From positions 1 through 64,000 of the forward strand of contig CAMJGL010000004.1 in the NCBI GenBank assembly GCA_946405205.1: a stretch of 64,000 bases of DNA, in the 5' to 3' direction. The DNA is from F23-B02 sp946405205. GTDB lineage: Bacteria; Bacillota; Clostridia; Oscillospirales; Oscillospiraceae. Shown here piece after piece: positions 50,668 to 59,132 of the stretch; the stretch's first letter is position 1; every line of letters begins with the position of its first letter. Below the pieces are notes generated by a model that saw only the letters and a list, made by a program, of their open reading frames with translations, made no database searches and was not told the origin of the DNA. A program made the translations under genes and the position numbers.

Positions 50668-51230
50668 TGGAACTTAAAAACATATGCAAATCATTTGACG
50701 GCAGGCAGGTGCTGAGGGATGTGAGCCTTGCCGTTCCCAAGGGCAGCCGCGTTCTGATAAGCGGCGTTTCAGGCAGGGGAAAGACCACGCTGCTGCGAAT
50801 AATGATGGGACTTGAGAAGCCCGACAGCGGCGAGATCACAGGTGCTTTTTCAAAGCAGGCGGCGGTTTTTCAGGAGGATAGGCTCCAGGCTGAGTTTACT
50901 CCCGTCACCTGCGTGAAAATGACCTCCGGCGCGCATGTCACGAAGCAGGAGATACGCGCCCGGCTTTCGGAGGTCGGCCTTGAGGGCCATATGGATAAGC
51001 CCGCGGGCAAGCTATCCGGCGGTATGCGCCGCCGCGTCGCCATCGTGAGAGCGCTCATGAGCGACGCCGACATCATTTATTTCGACGAGCCCTTCACCGG
51101 CCTTGACGCCGAAACAAAGCTCAGAGTGATAGAATGTATTAACAGGCATACGAGCGGCAAAACCCTTGTATTCGTGAGCCATGCCGAAGAGGATGCAGCG
51201 CTGCTCAATGCAAAAGAGATCCGTATCTGA
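50667..51230 (+). CDS. ABC transporter ATPase (short, SsuB/TauB type)
   Basis: 187 residues, about 50 shorter than usual. Walker A GVSGRGKTT (one G replaced by R in the usual GxSGxGKST), Q-loop VFQEDRL, signature LSGGMRRRVAI, Walker B IIYFDEPFTGLD and the H-loop VSHAEED are all present, so it should be active; the missing part is the C-terminal tail. Powers the importer formed with the two preceding genes. Its stop codon lies inside the terminator stem. Confidence 0.92.
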   Translation: MELKNICKSFDGRQVLRDVSLAVPKGSRVLISGVSGRGKTTLLRIMMGLEKPDSGEITGAFSKQAAVFQEDRLQAEFTPVTCVKMTSGAHVTKQEIRARLSEVGLEGHMDKPAGKLSGGMRRRVAIVRALMSDADIIYFDEPFTGLDAETKLRVIECINRHTSGKTLVFVSHAEEDAALLNAKEIRI

Positions 51231-51255
51231 TGTTTCAGATACGGATCTCTTCATT
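51214..51255. terminator. Terminator shared by the ABC importer and the methyltransferase
   Basis: Perfect 17-bp stem (51214-51230 with 51235-51251) and a TGTT tetraloop. It overlaps the ends of both convergent genes. Confidence 0.8.
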
Positions 51256-51835
51256 TCTTTATGCCTGAGACCTGGTACATCCTGTCGTCGGATATGACAA
51301 CATCCACGTTGAAGTAAGGCTCCATTAGCCGGGCAAGCTCGGTCTCGCTCATAAGTCCACGGGAGACTTTGCAGGCGCTGCCCTCGTGATGGCGGTCGAT
51401 TTTTGCCCTGCTCATGCCGTGGGCTATCGAGAGCCTTCCGCCGTGCCTGAGCCTCGATGCAAGCACCTTTATAAGATTAGCAGGGTCGGGGAAGTGGGGA
51501 AAGGCGTTGTACACCATGCAGCAGTCAAAATCGCAGGGAAGAGGAGCCTCCTCAATGTCGGCGCAAATAAAATACACGTTCTCCGCCTCAAATTTTGCCT
51601 TCGCGCAGGCTATCATCTCGGAGGAGATGTCAACTCCAGTGACGGAGGCGACCCCTCGGGCGAGATAATCTGGTACCAGCACTCCCGTACCGCAGGCAAC
51701 ATCGAGGACCTTCACGCCCGCCTTTATGCCGCCGTTATCGAGGATGATACCTATTATCTCGTCGCTGCGGACAAGCTCTGCATCCCATGAAGCGGCAAGG
51801 CCGTCGAAAAATTCAATGATATCCTTCTTGTCCAT
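51251..51835 (-). CDS. Class I SAM-dependent methyltransferase
   Basis: 194 residues. SAM-binding motif I VLDVACGTGVLVPDYLARG, then TGVDISSEMIACAKAKF and ENVYFICADIEEAPLPCDFDCCMVYNAFPHFPD. A small methyltransferase of unknown target. It follows the ECF S-component by 4 bp and so may modify or use the compound that transporter brings in; this is inferred from position only. Confidence 0.9.
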   Translation of the reverse strand: MDKKDIIEFFDGLAASWDAELVRSDEIIGIILDNGGIKAGVKVLDVACGTGVLVPDYLARGVASVTGVDISSEMIACAKAKFEAENVYFICADIEEAPLPCDFDCCMVYNAFPHFPDPANLIKVLASRLRHGGRLSIAHGMSRAKIDRHHEGSACKVSRGLMSETELARLMEPYFNVDVVISDDRMYQVSGIKK

Positions 51836-51839
51836 GGCT

Positions 51840-52391
51840 TCAGACGTCCAGCTTGGGGTATCTCTGGGGGATGAGATTGGCCTTCATGAGAGCAAAAACG
51901 ATGCTGGGGATGAAAACAAGCTGGATAACGGTGCCCGGCCAGCTCGTGACCACGTTTGCGGCGACCCACGCCGCCATGGAGTAGCTGCCTTTGGCGAAAA
52001 TGAGGGCCTTGGCAACGCCCGCGAGCACTCTGCCGCAGACTATCGCGGTGATGAGGCTTATGTAAAGGTCGGCATAGGTGCTCTTTGTGTGAACGAGCTT
52101 CATCATAAGTCCCGCAGCGGCGCCGTAGACAGCCAGCTCCACCATCATTGACGGAAGTATGGCGACAGGGGGCATACCCGTCAGCGCGGAGGACAGCAGG
52201 GGGCCGGCTATGCCGCAGAGCAGGCCGTAGGGCCAGCCGCAGATGAGGCCGCAGATAAACACGGGGATGTGCATGGGGCAGAAGATGCTGCCCGCGTTCT
52301 GGATGCCGTGGAACATCAGCGGAATGACATAGCACAGAGCGATGCAAACGGCGGTGATGATGGATTTTTTGACGGTGGTCATTTTTCTCAT
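51840..52391 (-). CDS. ECF transporter S (substrate-binding) component
   Basis: 183 residues from the ATG at 52391 with GGAGAAA upstream. Six hydrophobic segments; PMHIPVFICGLICGWPYGLLCGIAGPLLSSAL is typical of an S-component family with a PMH-IPV loop. It gives the ECF complex its vitamin or cofactor specificity, which I cannot assign. It precedes the methyltransferase and follows the T component by 14 bp. Confidence 0.88.
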   Translation of the reverse strand: MRKMTTVKKSIITAVCIALCYVIPLMFHGIQNAGSIFCPMHIPVFICGLICGWPYGLLCGIAGPLLSSALTGMPPVAILPSMMVELAVYGAAAGLMMKLVHTKSTYADLYISLITAIVCGRVLAGVAKALIFAKGSYSMAAWVAANVVTSWPGTVIQLVFIPSIVFALMKANLIPQRYPKLDV

Positions 52392-52405
52392 AGTATTTCT
52401 CCGAT

Positions 52406-53200
52406 TCATATAATGATTTCTGCCGCGCAGACGGCTGCGCAGAATAAAATTGACAAATATGAGCCCGCGGGCATGGGAGCGGCCTTTTTCGCGCTGCGGT
52501 GCTTCGCGCCGCGGTAGCCGCGTGCCTCCATGGCCGTGGCAAGCTCGTCGGCGCGCTTAAAGGCCGAGAGGAACATCGGCACGATCAGCGGCAGCATGGC
52601 CGCCGCACGCTCGTGAAGCTTCCTGCTCTCAAAACGCGCACCTCTGGCTATCTGAGCCATTTTTATGGTGTCCGCCTCCTGCAAAAGAGTCGGGATGAAC
52701 TGTATTGCCACGGAAATGATCATGGCAATGTCGTCGGCGGGCAGCCTTAGCAGCTTCAGGGGCTTGAGCATGGACTGTATCGCGGAGCTTATCTCAAGCG
52801 GCGGGGTGACGAGCGTAAAAATGTTGCTGAGCACCAAAATGATAAGTATTCTGAACATCACGTTGAAGCCCTGAATGATGCCGGCCTTTGAGACCGACAC
52901 TATCCACCAGCTCCAGATCGGGTCCTCGGCCGAGTAGAAAAGGCTGTTCATTATAAAAATAATTACAAAGAACCAGAACATGCGCCTGACGCTTCCCACG
53001 ACGGTAGATAACGGCAGCTTTGAAACGGCCGTGAGCAGCAGCATGAGCGCGATTATAAGCGCGTATCCCGCGAGTGTGTCAGCCAGTATCACGGCGGCAG
53101 TGAGCAGGATAAAGCCGAAGAGCTTCGCCCTTGCGTCAAGCCTGTGCAGCAGCGAAGCGCCGGGGATAAACTGGCCCGTCATGCGGTCAGTCATACTCAT
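52406..53200 (-). CDS. ecfT: ECF transporter T component
   Basis: 264 residues from the ATG at 53200 with GAGGGG upstream. Several membrane helices and the two coupling motifs with the pattern ARG: QIARGARFESRK and ATAMEARGYRG, which contact the ATPases. It overlaps the end of ecfA2 by 14 bp. Confidence 0.93.
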   Translation of the reverse strand: MSMTDRMTGQFIPGASLLHRLDARAKLFGFILLTAAVILADTLAGYALIIALMLLLTAVSKLPLSTVVGSVRRMFWFFVIIFIMNSLFYSAEDPIWSWWIVSVSKAGIIQGFNVMFRILIILVLSNIFTLVTPPLEISSAIQSMLKPLKLLRLPADDIAMIISVAIQFIPTLLQEADTIKMAQIARGARFESRKLHERAAAMLPLIVPMFLSAFKRADELATAMEARGYRGAKHRSAKKAAPMPAGSYLSILFCAAVCAAEIII

Positions 53201-54050
53201 CACCGCCCCTCAGCTGCGCGAGCACCGCCGGCAGCAGCCTGTCATACGAGCATATGTCCTGCGGGATGTCCATGCCGCCCTTTTTCAGCAGCCACGCTAT
53301 CTCACGGCTCCGGCTCACGCCGAGACGGAGGGCGCGCATCCTCTCAACGTCGGAAAACAGCTCCTCCGGACTGCCGTCGCCGATGAGCTCGCCGCTGCTC
53401 ATGAGCAGCACGCGGCGCGCGTATTCGCCGATGCAGTCGGCGTTGTGGGAGACCATGATTATCGTCGTTCCGGCGGCGTTGAGCCCTGTTATCAGCTCAA
53501 GAAAGGCCTCGCGCCCCAAGGGGTCAAGTCCCGCGATGGGCTCGTCGAGGATGAGGTATTCGGGCTTTACCGCCAGAACTCCGGCAATGGCGACCCTGCG
53601 CTTTTCGCCGCCGGAAAGTCCCATCGGCGATGCCTTTGCGATCTTTTCAAAATCAAAGCCGCAGACCTCGAGCGCCCATCTGACGCGCTCTTTCACTTCG
53701 TCCTTATTCAGCCCCAAATGCTTGAGCCCGAAAGAGACGTCCTTTTCCACGGTGGTCTCGAAAAGCTGACATTCGGGGTACTGGAAAACGACGCCCAGCT
53801 TCCGCCGAAGCTCCGAGCGGTCATAACGCCGGCCGTTTATGTCGCTGCCGTCAACAATTATGCTTCCTGCGCTGGGGCGTATAAGTCCGGCAAGCGAGCG
53901 GATAAGCGTTGACTTGCCGCAGCCGGTGTGTCCCATGACACCGATGAATTCTCCGTTTTGAATTTCAAGATTGATGTTTTTAAGAGCCGCCGTCTCGAAG
54001 GGCGTACCGGCAGAGTATGTATAAGACAGGTTTTTTACTTCAATCGGCAT
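53187..54050 (-). CDS. ecfA2: ECF transporter ATPase A2
   Basis: 287 residues. Walker A GHTGCGKST, Q-loop FQYPECQLF, signature LSGGEKRRVAIAGVLAVKPEYLILDEPIAGLD with Walker B, and H-loop VSHNAD. The N-terminal segment with YTYSAGTPFETAALKNINLEI is the EcfA2 form. Overlaps ecfA1 by 16 bp. Confidence 0.95.
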   Translation of the reverse strand: MPIEVKNLSYTYSAGTPFETAALKNINLEIQNGEFIGVMGHTGCGKSTLIRSLAGLIRPSAGSIIVDGSDINGRRYDRSELRRKLGVVFQYPECQLFETTVEKDVSFGLKHLGLNKDEVKERVRWALEVCGFDFEKIAKASPMGLSGGEKRRVAIAGVLAVKPEYLILDEPIAGLDPLGREAFLELITGLNAAGTTIIMVSHNADCIGEYARRVLLMSSGELIGDGSPEELFSDVERMRALRLGVSRSREIAWLLKKGGMDIPQDICSYDRLLPAVLAQLRGGDEYD

Positions 54051-54862
54051 AATTCCTCCGCGAGCTCTTCGTTTGTGAGAGGACAGTACGGAAGCTCAAA
54101 GCCGGCTGCCTTAAGGTCATGGTACATTCGGACGGGGACGGGGGGAGTGAGTCCGGTCCTGCGAAGAAGCTCAAGATCGGTCAGCATCTCGCGGGGTGTG
54201 CCGTCGGCGAGCATACGCCCGTCGTGCATGAGGTACACGCGGTCGGCAAAAACCGCCTCCTCGACATAGTGGGTTATCATAACGATGGTCTTGCCCTGCT
54301 CCGAGTGCAGACGTTCTATGACGGACAGAACCTCGCGCCTGCCGTCGGGGTCGAGCATAGAGGTGGCCTCGTCGAACACGAGAATATCGGGGTCCATGGC
54401 GAGTACCCCCGCGAGGGCGACACGCTGCTTCTGCCCGCCCGAGAGCATATGGGGAGAGCGCATTTCAAAGCCTGCCATGCCCACAAGGGCGAGTGCGGCG
54501 GAGACTCGTTCGGGGATCTCCGTGCTGTCGACCCCGTAATTTTCAAGGCCGAAGGCGACATCCTCCGCAACCACGGAGGACACAAACTGATTGTCGGGGT
54601 TTTGAAAGACCATGCCCACCTTTCGGCGCAGCTTCCATACATTCGCTTCGCTTTTTGCATCAAGCCCCGCGACGGTCAGATCGCCCTTTTGAACTTCAAG
54701 CAGGGCGTTAAAATGCTTCACAAGGGTGGACTTGCCGCAGCCGTTATGGCCGAGAACGGCAACGAGCTCCCCGTCCCTGACGGTGATGCACGCCCCGTCA
54801 AGGCTGCGCTGCCTGCCGCCCTCACAGTCGTATGAAAAAATAAGGTTTTCCGCTTTTATCAT
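54035..54862 (-). CDS. ecfA1: ECF transporter ATPase A1
   Basis: 275 residues. Walker A GHNGCGKST, Q-loop FQNPDNQFVSSVVAEDVAFG, signature LSGGQKQRVALAGVLAMDPDILVFDEATSMLD and H-loop ITHYVEEA. First gene of the operon ecfA1-ecfA2-ecfT-S component-methyltransferase, a self-contained (group I-like) arrangement since the S gene is included. Confidence 0.95.
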   Translation of the reverse strand: MIKAENLIFSYDCEGGRQRSLDGACITVRDGELVAVLGHNGCGKSTLVKHFNALLEVQKGDLTVAGLDAKSEANVWKLRRKVGMVFQNPDNQFVSSVVAEDVAFGLENYGVDSTEIPERVSAALALVGMAGFEMRSPHMLSGGQKQRVALAGVLAMDPDILVFDEATSMLDPDGRREVLSVIERLHSEQGKTIVMITHYVEEAVFADRVYLMHDGRMLADGTPREMLTDLELLRRTGLTPPVPVRMYHDLKAAGFELPYCPLTNEELAEELCRLK

Positions 54863-55182
54863 GTCATGATCCCCAAGCTTGTTCTGCTGATATAATATCG
54901 GGTAAAACGTATTCGCACAAGCCCCCCAGGGGGTTAAAATAAAAAAAGCAGCTTAAGATGCTGCTTTTTTTCAAATCGTCTGCAAAGTCATCTTGACTTT
55001 GCAGACGAAAAGGCTTGCACTGCGCTCTGCGCCTCAATGTGCGCATATGTCGCACATTTCGACGCTCGCTCCGTGAGAAGTGTTTTCTGCGACGCACATG
55101 TCGCCGCAGAAAACAGATACAATTTTATTCGCGCCTGCGGGCGCGAACTCTGCGAGGCCCTGTATACCGTCAAAAAAGCAGC
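54863..55182. repeat. Gene-free region: paired terminators around a hairpin-rich spacer
   Basis: A terminator at 54941-54971 and a close relative at 55167-55206 enclose several stem-loops: a perfect 14-bp stem (54977-54990 with 54994-55007), a 7-bp ATGTGCG/CGCACAT stem near 55040, an 11-bp stem (55081-55091 with 55105-55115) and a GC-rich stem near 55132. No gene seen. Same architecture as 35803-36111 and 58208-58397. Confidence 0.6.
54941..54971. terminator. Symmetric terminator, left copy
   Basis: AAAAAAAGCAGC (54941-54952) pairs with GCTGCTTTTTTT (54960-54971), seven-base loop; works on either strand. Confidence 0.75.
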
Positions 55183-55206
55183 TCAGGGAGCTGCTTTTTT
55201 TGACGG
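55167..55206. terminator. Symmetric terminator, right copy, ending the YitT gene
   Basis: An 18-nt arm (55167-55184) pairs with 55188-55206 with one extra T. It shares the AAAAAAGCAGC core with the copy at 54941 and overlaps the stop codon of the minus-strand YitT gene. Confidence 0.8.
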
Positions 55207-55797
55207 TAATTTCATTCTCTGCACAAATCCGATGATCTGACCTGACAGGATAACGGTCAGCAGGGAGTATACGAGCCTTCCGAGTGGAATATAGCTGAGC
55301 GAGAGCGCAAGAACAATAAGGTCGCTGGCCAGATATATCCACTGTATGCCGACTTTGAGCAGGCTCGACAGGCTTAGCGCAAGCGAATCGTCTCCGGTAG
55401 GCGCGGAGCCTATCCGCACGCACAGGCCGACGCCTATGCCCACAAACAGCGAGCCTATCACCGCCGCGAGAAGCGGAGTGTCCGCAAGCTGCGGCCAAAG
55501 CGGAGGGAATCGCTCAAAGATCGCGTAGAACAGCGAAAAGCCTCCGCCGGCAACGACCGAGTAGGCAATGAATTCCTTGCCCAGCAGCTTGAAACCGAGC
55601 AGATAGCAGAGGAAATTCATAATAAAGCCGCTTATAGACGGAGAAATGCCGAACCAGTGCTGCAGCAGCAGCGTAAGACCCAGCACGCCTCCCTCCGTAA
55701 CTCCGGACATGGAGTGTACATTGTATAGACCGAAAGCCAGTATGGCGCTGCCGATAAGAGCGGTGACGCAGCGCCGAGCTTTAAGCTTCGGGAGCAT
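55183..55797 (-). CDS. YitT family membrane protein (without DUF2179 domain)
   Basis: 204 residues with six hydrophobic segments; ALIGSAILAFGLYNVHSMSGVTEGGVLGLTLLLQHWFGISPS and GIGVGLCVRIGSAPTGDDSLAL are characteristic. Longer family members carry a C-terminal DUF2179 domain, absent here. Function of the family is not established. It lies 35 bp after malQ on the same strand. Confidence 0.88.
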   Translation of the reverse strand: MLPKLKARRCVTALIGSAILAFGLYNVHSMSGVTEGGVLGLTLLLQHWFGISPSISGFIMNFLCYLLGFKLLGKEFIAYSVVAGGGFSLFYAIFERFPPLWPQLADTPLLAAVIGSLFVGIGVGLCVRIGSAPTGDDSLALSLSSLLKVGIQWIYLASDLIVLALSLSYIPLGRLVYSLLTVILSGQIIGFVQRMKLPSKKAAP

Positions 55798-55832
55798 TTT
55801 TTAACAAAACCTTTCTATTTGTATTGGTATAT

Positions 55833-57326
55833 TCAGTCGCCGCATCTGCCGTAGAGCTTCGTAATTCCGGCGATCTCTGAGGCAAGTGTGCTGCATATCT
55901 GAGCGGGGGTCAGCCTCCACTGCCAGTTTCCGCCGAGTGTGCCCGGGGTGTTCATTCTGGCGTCGCTGCCGAGCTCAAGATAGTCCTGCATCTGGGCGAT
56001 GAACAGGGAGGCGACGGAGCCCATGCCGCCGCGGATAATACCCCGGTTAAAGCCCTCACTGTCGTTGAGACCGAGATAACGGACGGCAAACTCAAGCTCC
56101 TCAGAGGAAGCCTCTTCGCGCCACGCGGCAAGCGGGGCGTTATCGTGAGTGCCTGTATAGCAGACGCAGTCGGAGGAATAGTTATGGGGCAGGTAGCTGC
56201 TTGGTTCTTTCGGGTCGAAGGCAAATTCAAGCACCTTCATGCCGGGAAGCCCGGAAGCCCGCAGCAGCTCGTATACCTCCGGGCCGAGCGTGCCCAGATC
56301 CTCGGCGATGAACTGAACGTTTGGAAACCACGCCGTCAGTCTGCCGACAAGATCCATTCCCGGACCCTTTGCCCAACGTCCTTCCTTGGCGGTCTCGGAG
56401 CCGTAGGGAACGGCCCAGTAGCTTTCAAAGCCGCGGAAGTGGTCTATCCTAAGCGCGTCAAAGAGCTTGGCTGCCCCGTCGACGCGGCGTATCCACCAGC
56501 CGTAGCCGTCCTTTTTCATGGCCTCGTAGTCGTACAGCGGGTTTCCCCAGAGCTGACCGTCCTCGCTGAAATAGTCGGGAGGTACGCCCGCGACCTCGAG
56601 GGGAATGTTGTTCTCGTCGAGCATGAAGCAGGCGGGCTCCGACCAAACATCGGCGGAATCGAGCGCAACGTATATGGGCAGGTCGCCTATAATGCCCACG
56701 CCCTTTTCGCGGGCGTAGGAGCGCATGGCCTCCCACTGCCGGAAAAACAGAAACTGTATGTACTCGAAAAACTCGACCTCGTCCTTTAAAAGCTCGGCAT
56801 ATTTTGCCAGCGCATCGGGCTTGCGCAGCCTTATGTCCTCGTCCGGCCACTCATACCATGCGGCCATTCCGAAATGCCGTTTCACGGCCATAAACAGCGC
56901 GTAATCAGGAAGCCATCCCGCATTATCGCGGACAAAGCCGTCAAATTCGGCTCTGTCTCCGGCAAGGCCCCTTGCCGCGGCCTTTTTCAAAACGCCGAGC
57001 CTCTTGTCATAGAGTCTGCCGTAGTCGACCCTTGAGGGCTCGCCGCCCCAATCGATAGCGTCAAGCTCGGCCTTTTCGAGCAGGCCTTCGCCGCACAGCA
57101 GCCCGAGATCGATGAAATACGGGTTGCCTGCGAAGGTGGAGAAGCTCTGATAAGGCGAGTCGCCGCAGCCGGTGGGGCCGACGGGCAGTATCTGCCACCA
57201 TGACTGCTTCGCCTGCGCTAGAAAATCAATAAAGTCATAAGCGGCTTTGCCTACCGTGCCTATGCCGTATTCAGAGGGCAGGGCGGATACGGGCAGCAGT
57301 ATGCCGCTGCTTCTTTTTATAGACAT
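55833..57326 (-). CDS. malQ: 4-alpha-glucanotransferase (amylomaltase)
   Basis: 497 residues from the ATG at 57326, with AAAGGA upstream; a longer frame to 57365 has no ribosome binding site. Start MSIKRSSGILLPVSALPSEYGIGT is the family start. GH77 signatures: ALRIDHFRGFESYW with the nucleophile aspartate, AEDLGTLGPEV with the acid/base glutamate and CYTGTHDN. It transfers maltooligosaccharide units in glycogen or maltose use. Follows the TrmH gene by 4 bp. Confidence 0.97.
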   Translation of the reverse strand: MSIKRSSGILLPVSALPSEYGIGTVGKAAYDFIDFLAQAKQSWWQILPVGPTGCGDSPYQSFSTFAGNPYFIDLGLLCGEGLLEKAELDAIDWGGEPSRVDYGRLYDKRLGVLKKAAARGLAGDRAEFDGFVRDNAGWLPDYALFMAVKRHFGMAAWYEWPDEDIRLRKPDALAKYAELLKDEVEFFEYIQFLFFRQWEAMRSYAREKGVGIIGDLPIYVALDSADVWSEPACFMLDENNIPLEVAGVPPDYFSEDGQLWGNPLYDYEAMKKDGYGWWIRRVDGAAKLFDALRIDHFRGFESYWAVPYGSETAKEGRWAKGPGMDLVGRLTAWFPNVQFIAEDLGTLGPEVYELLRASGLPGMKVLEFAFDPKEPSSYLPHNYSSDCVCYTGTHDNAPLAAWREEASSEELEFAVRYLGLNDSEGFNRGIIRGGMGSVASLFIAQMQDYLELGSDARMNTPGTLGGNWQWRLTPAQICSTLASEIAGITKLYGRCGD

Positions 57327-57330
57327 GATG

Positions 57331-58179
57331 TCAGTCCTTTCTGCCGGACGGGAGCTCCTGCGCATGCATGAGCCCGAGCTGATAAAAGGCCACCGCGCTT
57401 GCCGCGGCGACGTTCAGGGAGTCGACTCCGTGGGACATGGGTATGCGCACCGTGCAGTCGCATTCGGCGATTGTGCCCGCCGCAAGGCCGTCGCCCTCGG
57501 TGCCGAGCACTATGGCGAGCTTTTCGATCTGCGCGAGACGCCTGTCGTATATGGGCAGGGAATCGTCGCTCAGGGCCATAGCGGCGGTCTTGAAGCCAAG
57601 CCCGTGAAGCTGAGACTGCCACGTTCTCTCATCGTCCAGATATGTCCACGGCACCTGAAAAACGGTGCCCATGCTCACCCTGACCGCGCGGCGGTAGAGC
57701 GGGTCGCTGCCGTCGGCTGTAAGCAGCACGGCGTCGATGCCAAGCGCCGCGGCGGAGCGGAATATCGCGCCGATATTGGTGGGGTTCATCACGTTTTCAA
57801 GCACCGCGATCCGGCGGGCGTCCGCGCAGATCTCCTCGACGGAGGGCAGCTTCGGGCGCAGCATGGCGCAGAGCATCCCGCGGGTAAGGTGAAAGCCCGT
57901 GAGATGAGTGAGCACCTCAAGCTCCGCCGTGAACACGGGGATGTCGTCACGGCAGCGGGCGAGGATATCCTTCGCCTTGCCCTCGGCGTGCCTTGTCTCC
58001 ATAAGAAAGGAGAGGGGAACGCAGCCCGCGTCCAGAGCCCGACCGATAACAAGCGGGCTTTCGGCGATGAACATGGCGTTTTCGGGGTCGCGCCGGTTCA
58101 AAAGCTGGTTTTCCGTCAGCCGTGCGTAAACATCCAGCTCCGGCGCGGAAAAATCCTTTATCTCGATAATGTTTGCCAT
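57331..58179 (-). CDS. TrmH/SpoU family RNA methyltransferase
   Basis: 282 residues from the ATG at 58179, preceded by TTGGAGAC. N-terminal substrate-binding part, then the SPOUT knot: VLENVMNPTNIGAIFRSAAALGIDAVLL, IVLGTEGDGLAAGTI and IPMSHGVDSLNVAAASAVAFYQL, the three SpoU motifs. It methylates a ribose 2'-OH in rRNA or tRNA; the site is unknown. Promoter region contains the paired terminators and the tRNA-Leu. Confidence 0.95.
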   Translation of the reverse strand: MANIIEIKDFSAPELDVYARLTENQLLNRRDPENAMFIAESPLVIGRALDAGCVPLSFLMETRHAEGKAKDILARCRDDIPVFTAELEVLTHLTGFHLTRGMLCAMLRPKLPSVEEICADARRIAVLENVMNPTNIGAIFRSAAALGIDAVLLTADGSDPLYRRAVRVSMGTVFQVPWTYLDDERTWQSQLHGLGFKTAAMALSDDSLPIYDRRLAQIEKLAIVLGTEGDGLAAGTIAECDCTVRIPMSHGVDSLNVAAASAVAFYQLGLMHAQELPSGRKD

Positions 58180-58207
58180 AGGCGTCTCCAAGCGTTATGT
58201 GATATGT

Positions 58208-58242
58208 AAAAAGTCGGAGCGAACGATATGCAGTCCGCTCCG
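58208..58242 (-). terminator. Terminator-like hairpin, copy A
   Basis: CGGAGCG (58215-58221) pairs with CGCTCCG (58236-58242), with an A-run at 58208-58212 giving T on the minus strand. The 35 bases match those at 58361-58395 with one difference. Confidence 0.6.
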
Positions 58243-58359
58243 GATAAGTGCGGTAAAGCGAGCCAGATGAGAACTCATATATTACTCAGCGGCGAGCCCA
58301 GCGGAAGCGGGTCGCTGCTGAAAAGGAGGAGCGACGAAATGAATGAGCTGTGACTTTTG

Positions 58360-58397
58360 AAAAAAGTCGGAGCGAACGATATGAAGTCCGCTCCGAC
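58360..58397 (-). terminator. Terminator of tRNA-Leu, copy B
   Basis: 9-bp stem GTCGGAGCG (58366-58374) with CGCTCCGAC (58389-58397); six T follow on the minus strand. It begins two bases after the CCA end of the tRNA. Confidence 0.75.
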
Positions 58398-58398
58398 G

Positions 58399-58483
58399 TG
58401 GTGCGGGTAACAGGGGTCGAACCTGCACGCCTCTCAGCACGAGAACCTAAATCTCGCATGTCTGCCAATTCCATCATACCCGC
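58399..58483 (-). tRNA. tRNA-Leu (anticodon UAG)
   Basis: 85 bases on the minus strand with encoded CCA (complement of 58399-58401). Acceptor arms GCGGGTA and TACCCGC pair fully, the anticodon stem CGAGA/TCTCG encloses the loop TTTAGGT with anticodon TAG (reads CUN leucine codons), a long variable arm is present (class II tRNA) and the T-loop is GGTTCGACCC. Its first 39 bases are repeated exactly at 59133-59171. Confidence 0.96.
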
Positions 58484-58588
58484 GTGTATTTACTTTTTCC
58501 TCAATTTTTACACTGAGTGGAATCCGAGCGGAGCGTTGCGCTTGACCCGCATTTATAAGAACAGGTAAACCTGTTTTTTCTATAAGCT

Positions 58589-59083
58589 CTATGTGTCAAA
58601 CTCAAACAAATACAGTATCGAAGTGTCGTAGTCATAAACTACAAGGGAGAAGTTGTAAGAGGAACGATCAAACAATTCCTGGTCGTTTCTGGGGTCTGTT
58701 GCTTCTGAATGCCTGTCTAAAAAGAAATAACAGCCGCTTGTTATCTCAGGAAGACCATATTTCTCGGCTAAATTATACGCGTACTCCACACCGCCTCTTG
58801 TGCCGCCATACATAATCAGCTGTAAATTTTCAGTCAGCGGAAGTTCATTCCAGTTTTCCAACTGCGGTAACACTGAATCCGAAATTTCTGTGCAGTCAAA
58901 TTTGACCATCAGGGCACCATCGCCCAGGAAACCGCCGTGGGTATCGTCTCCAGAAATAATGGTGCTGCCGGAAATATCCAAATCGCAAAAATTTTGAACA
59001 TATTCTTGGTAAGAAACTTTGCTGCTGCAGGCAGATAATGCCAAGAACAGACACAGCACAAGAGAATATGAAAATCTTTTCAT
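58589..59083 (-). CDS. AT-rich small lipoprotein of unknown function
   Basis: 164 residues from the ATG at 59083 with AAGGAAG upstream. Lipoprotein signal MKRFSYSLVLCLFLALSAC with the cysteine at about 19. The mature part is acidic and rich in Asp, Tyr and Ser; no domain recognised. Its base composition is clearly more AT-rich than the surrounding genes. It lies between the tRNA-Leu and the 39-bp copy of the tRNA 5' half, so it looks like acquired DNA. A weak hairpin (58559-58576) follows it. Confidence 0.75.
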   Translation of the reverse strand: MKRFSYSLVLCLFLALSACSSKVSYQEYVQNFCDLDISGSTIISGDDTHGGFLGDGALMVKFDCTEISDSVLPQLENWNELPLTENLQLIMYGGTRGGVEYAYNLAEKYGLPEITSGCYFFLDRHSEATDPRNDQELFDRSSYNFSLVVYDYDTSILYLFEFDT

Positions 59084-59132
59084 GGAACGTACTTCCTTGC
59101 TATACTCCCAAAACCTTAACTGAGTTGGCATC

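Noticed and set aside
54921..54933. CCCCC-A-GGGGG palindrome after the ecfA1 start
   Set aside because: A short GC palindrome in a region already full of hairpins; too short to support a specific function.
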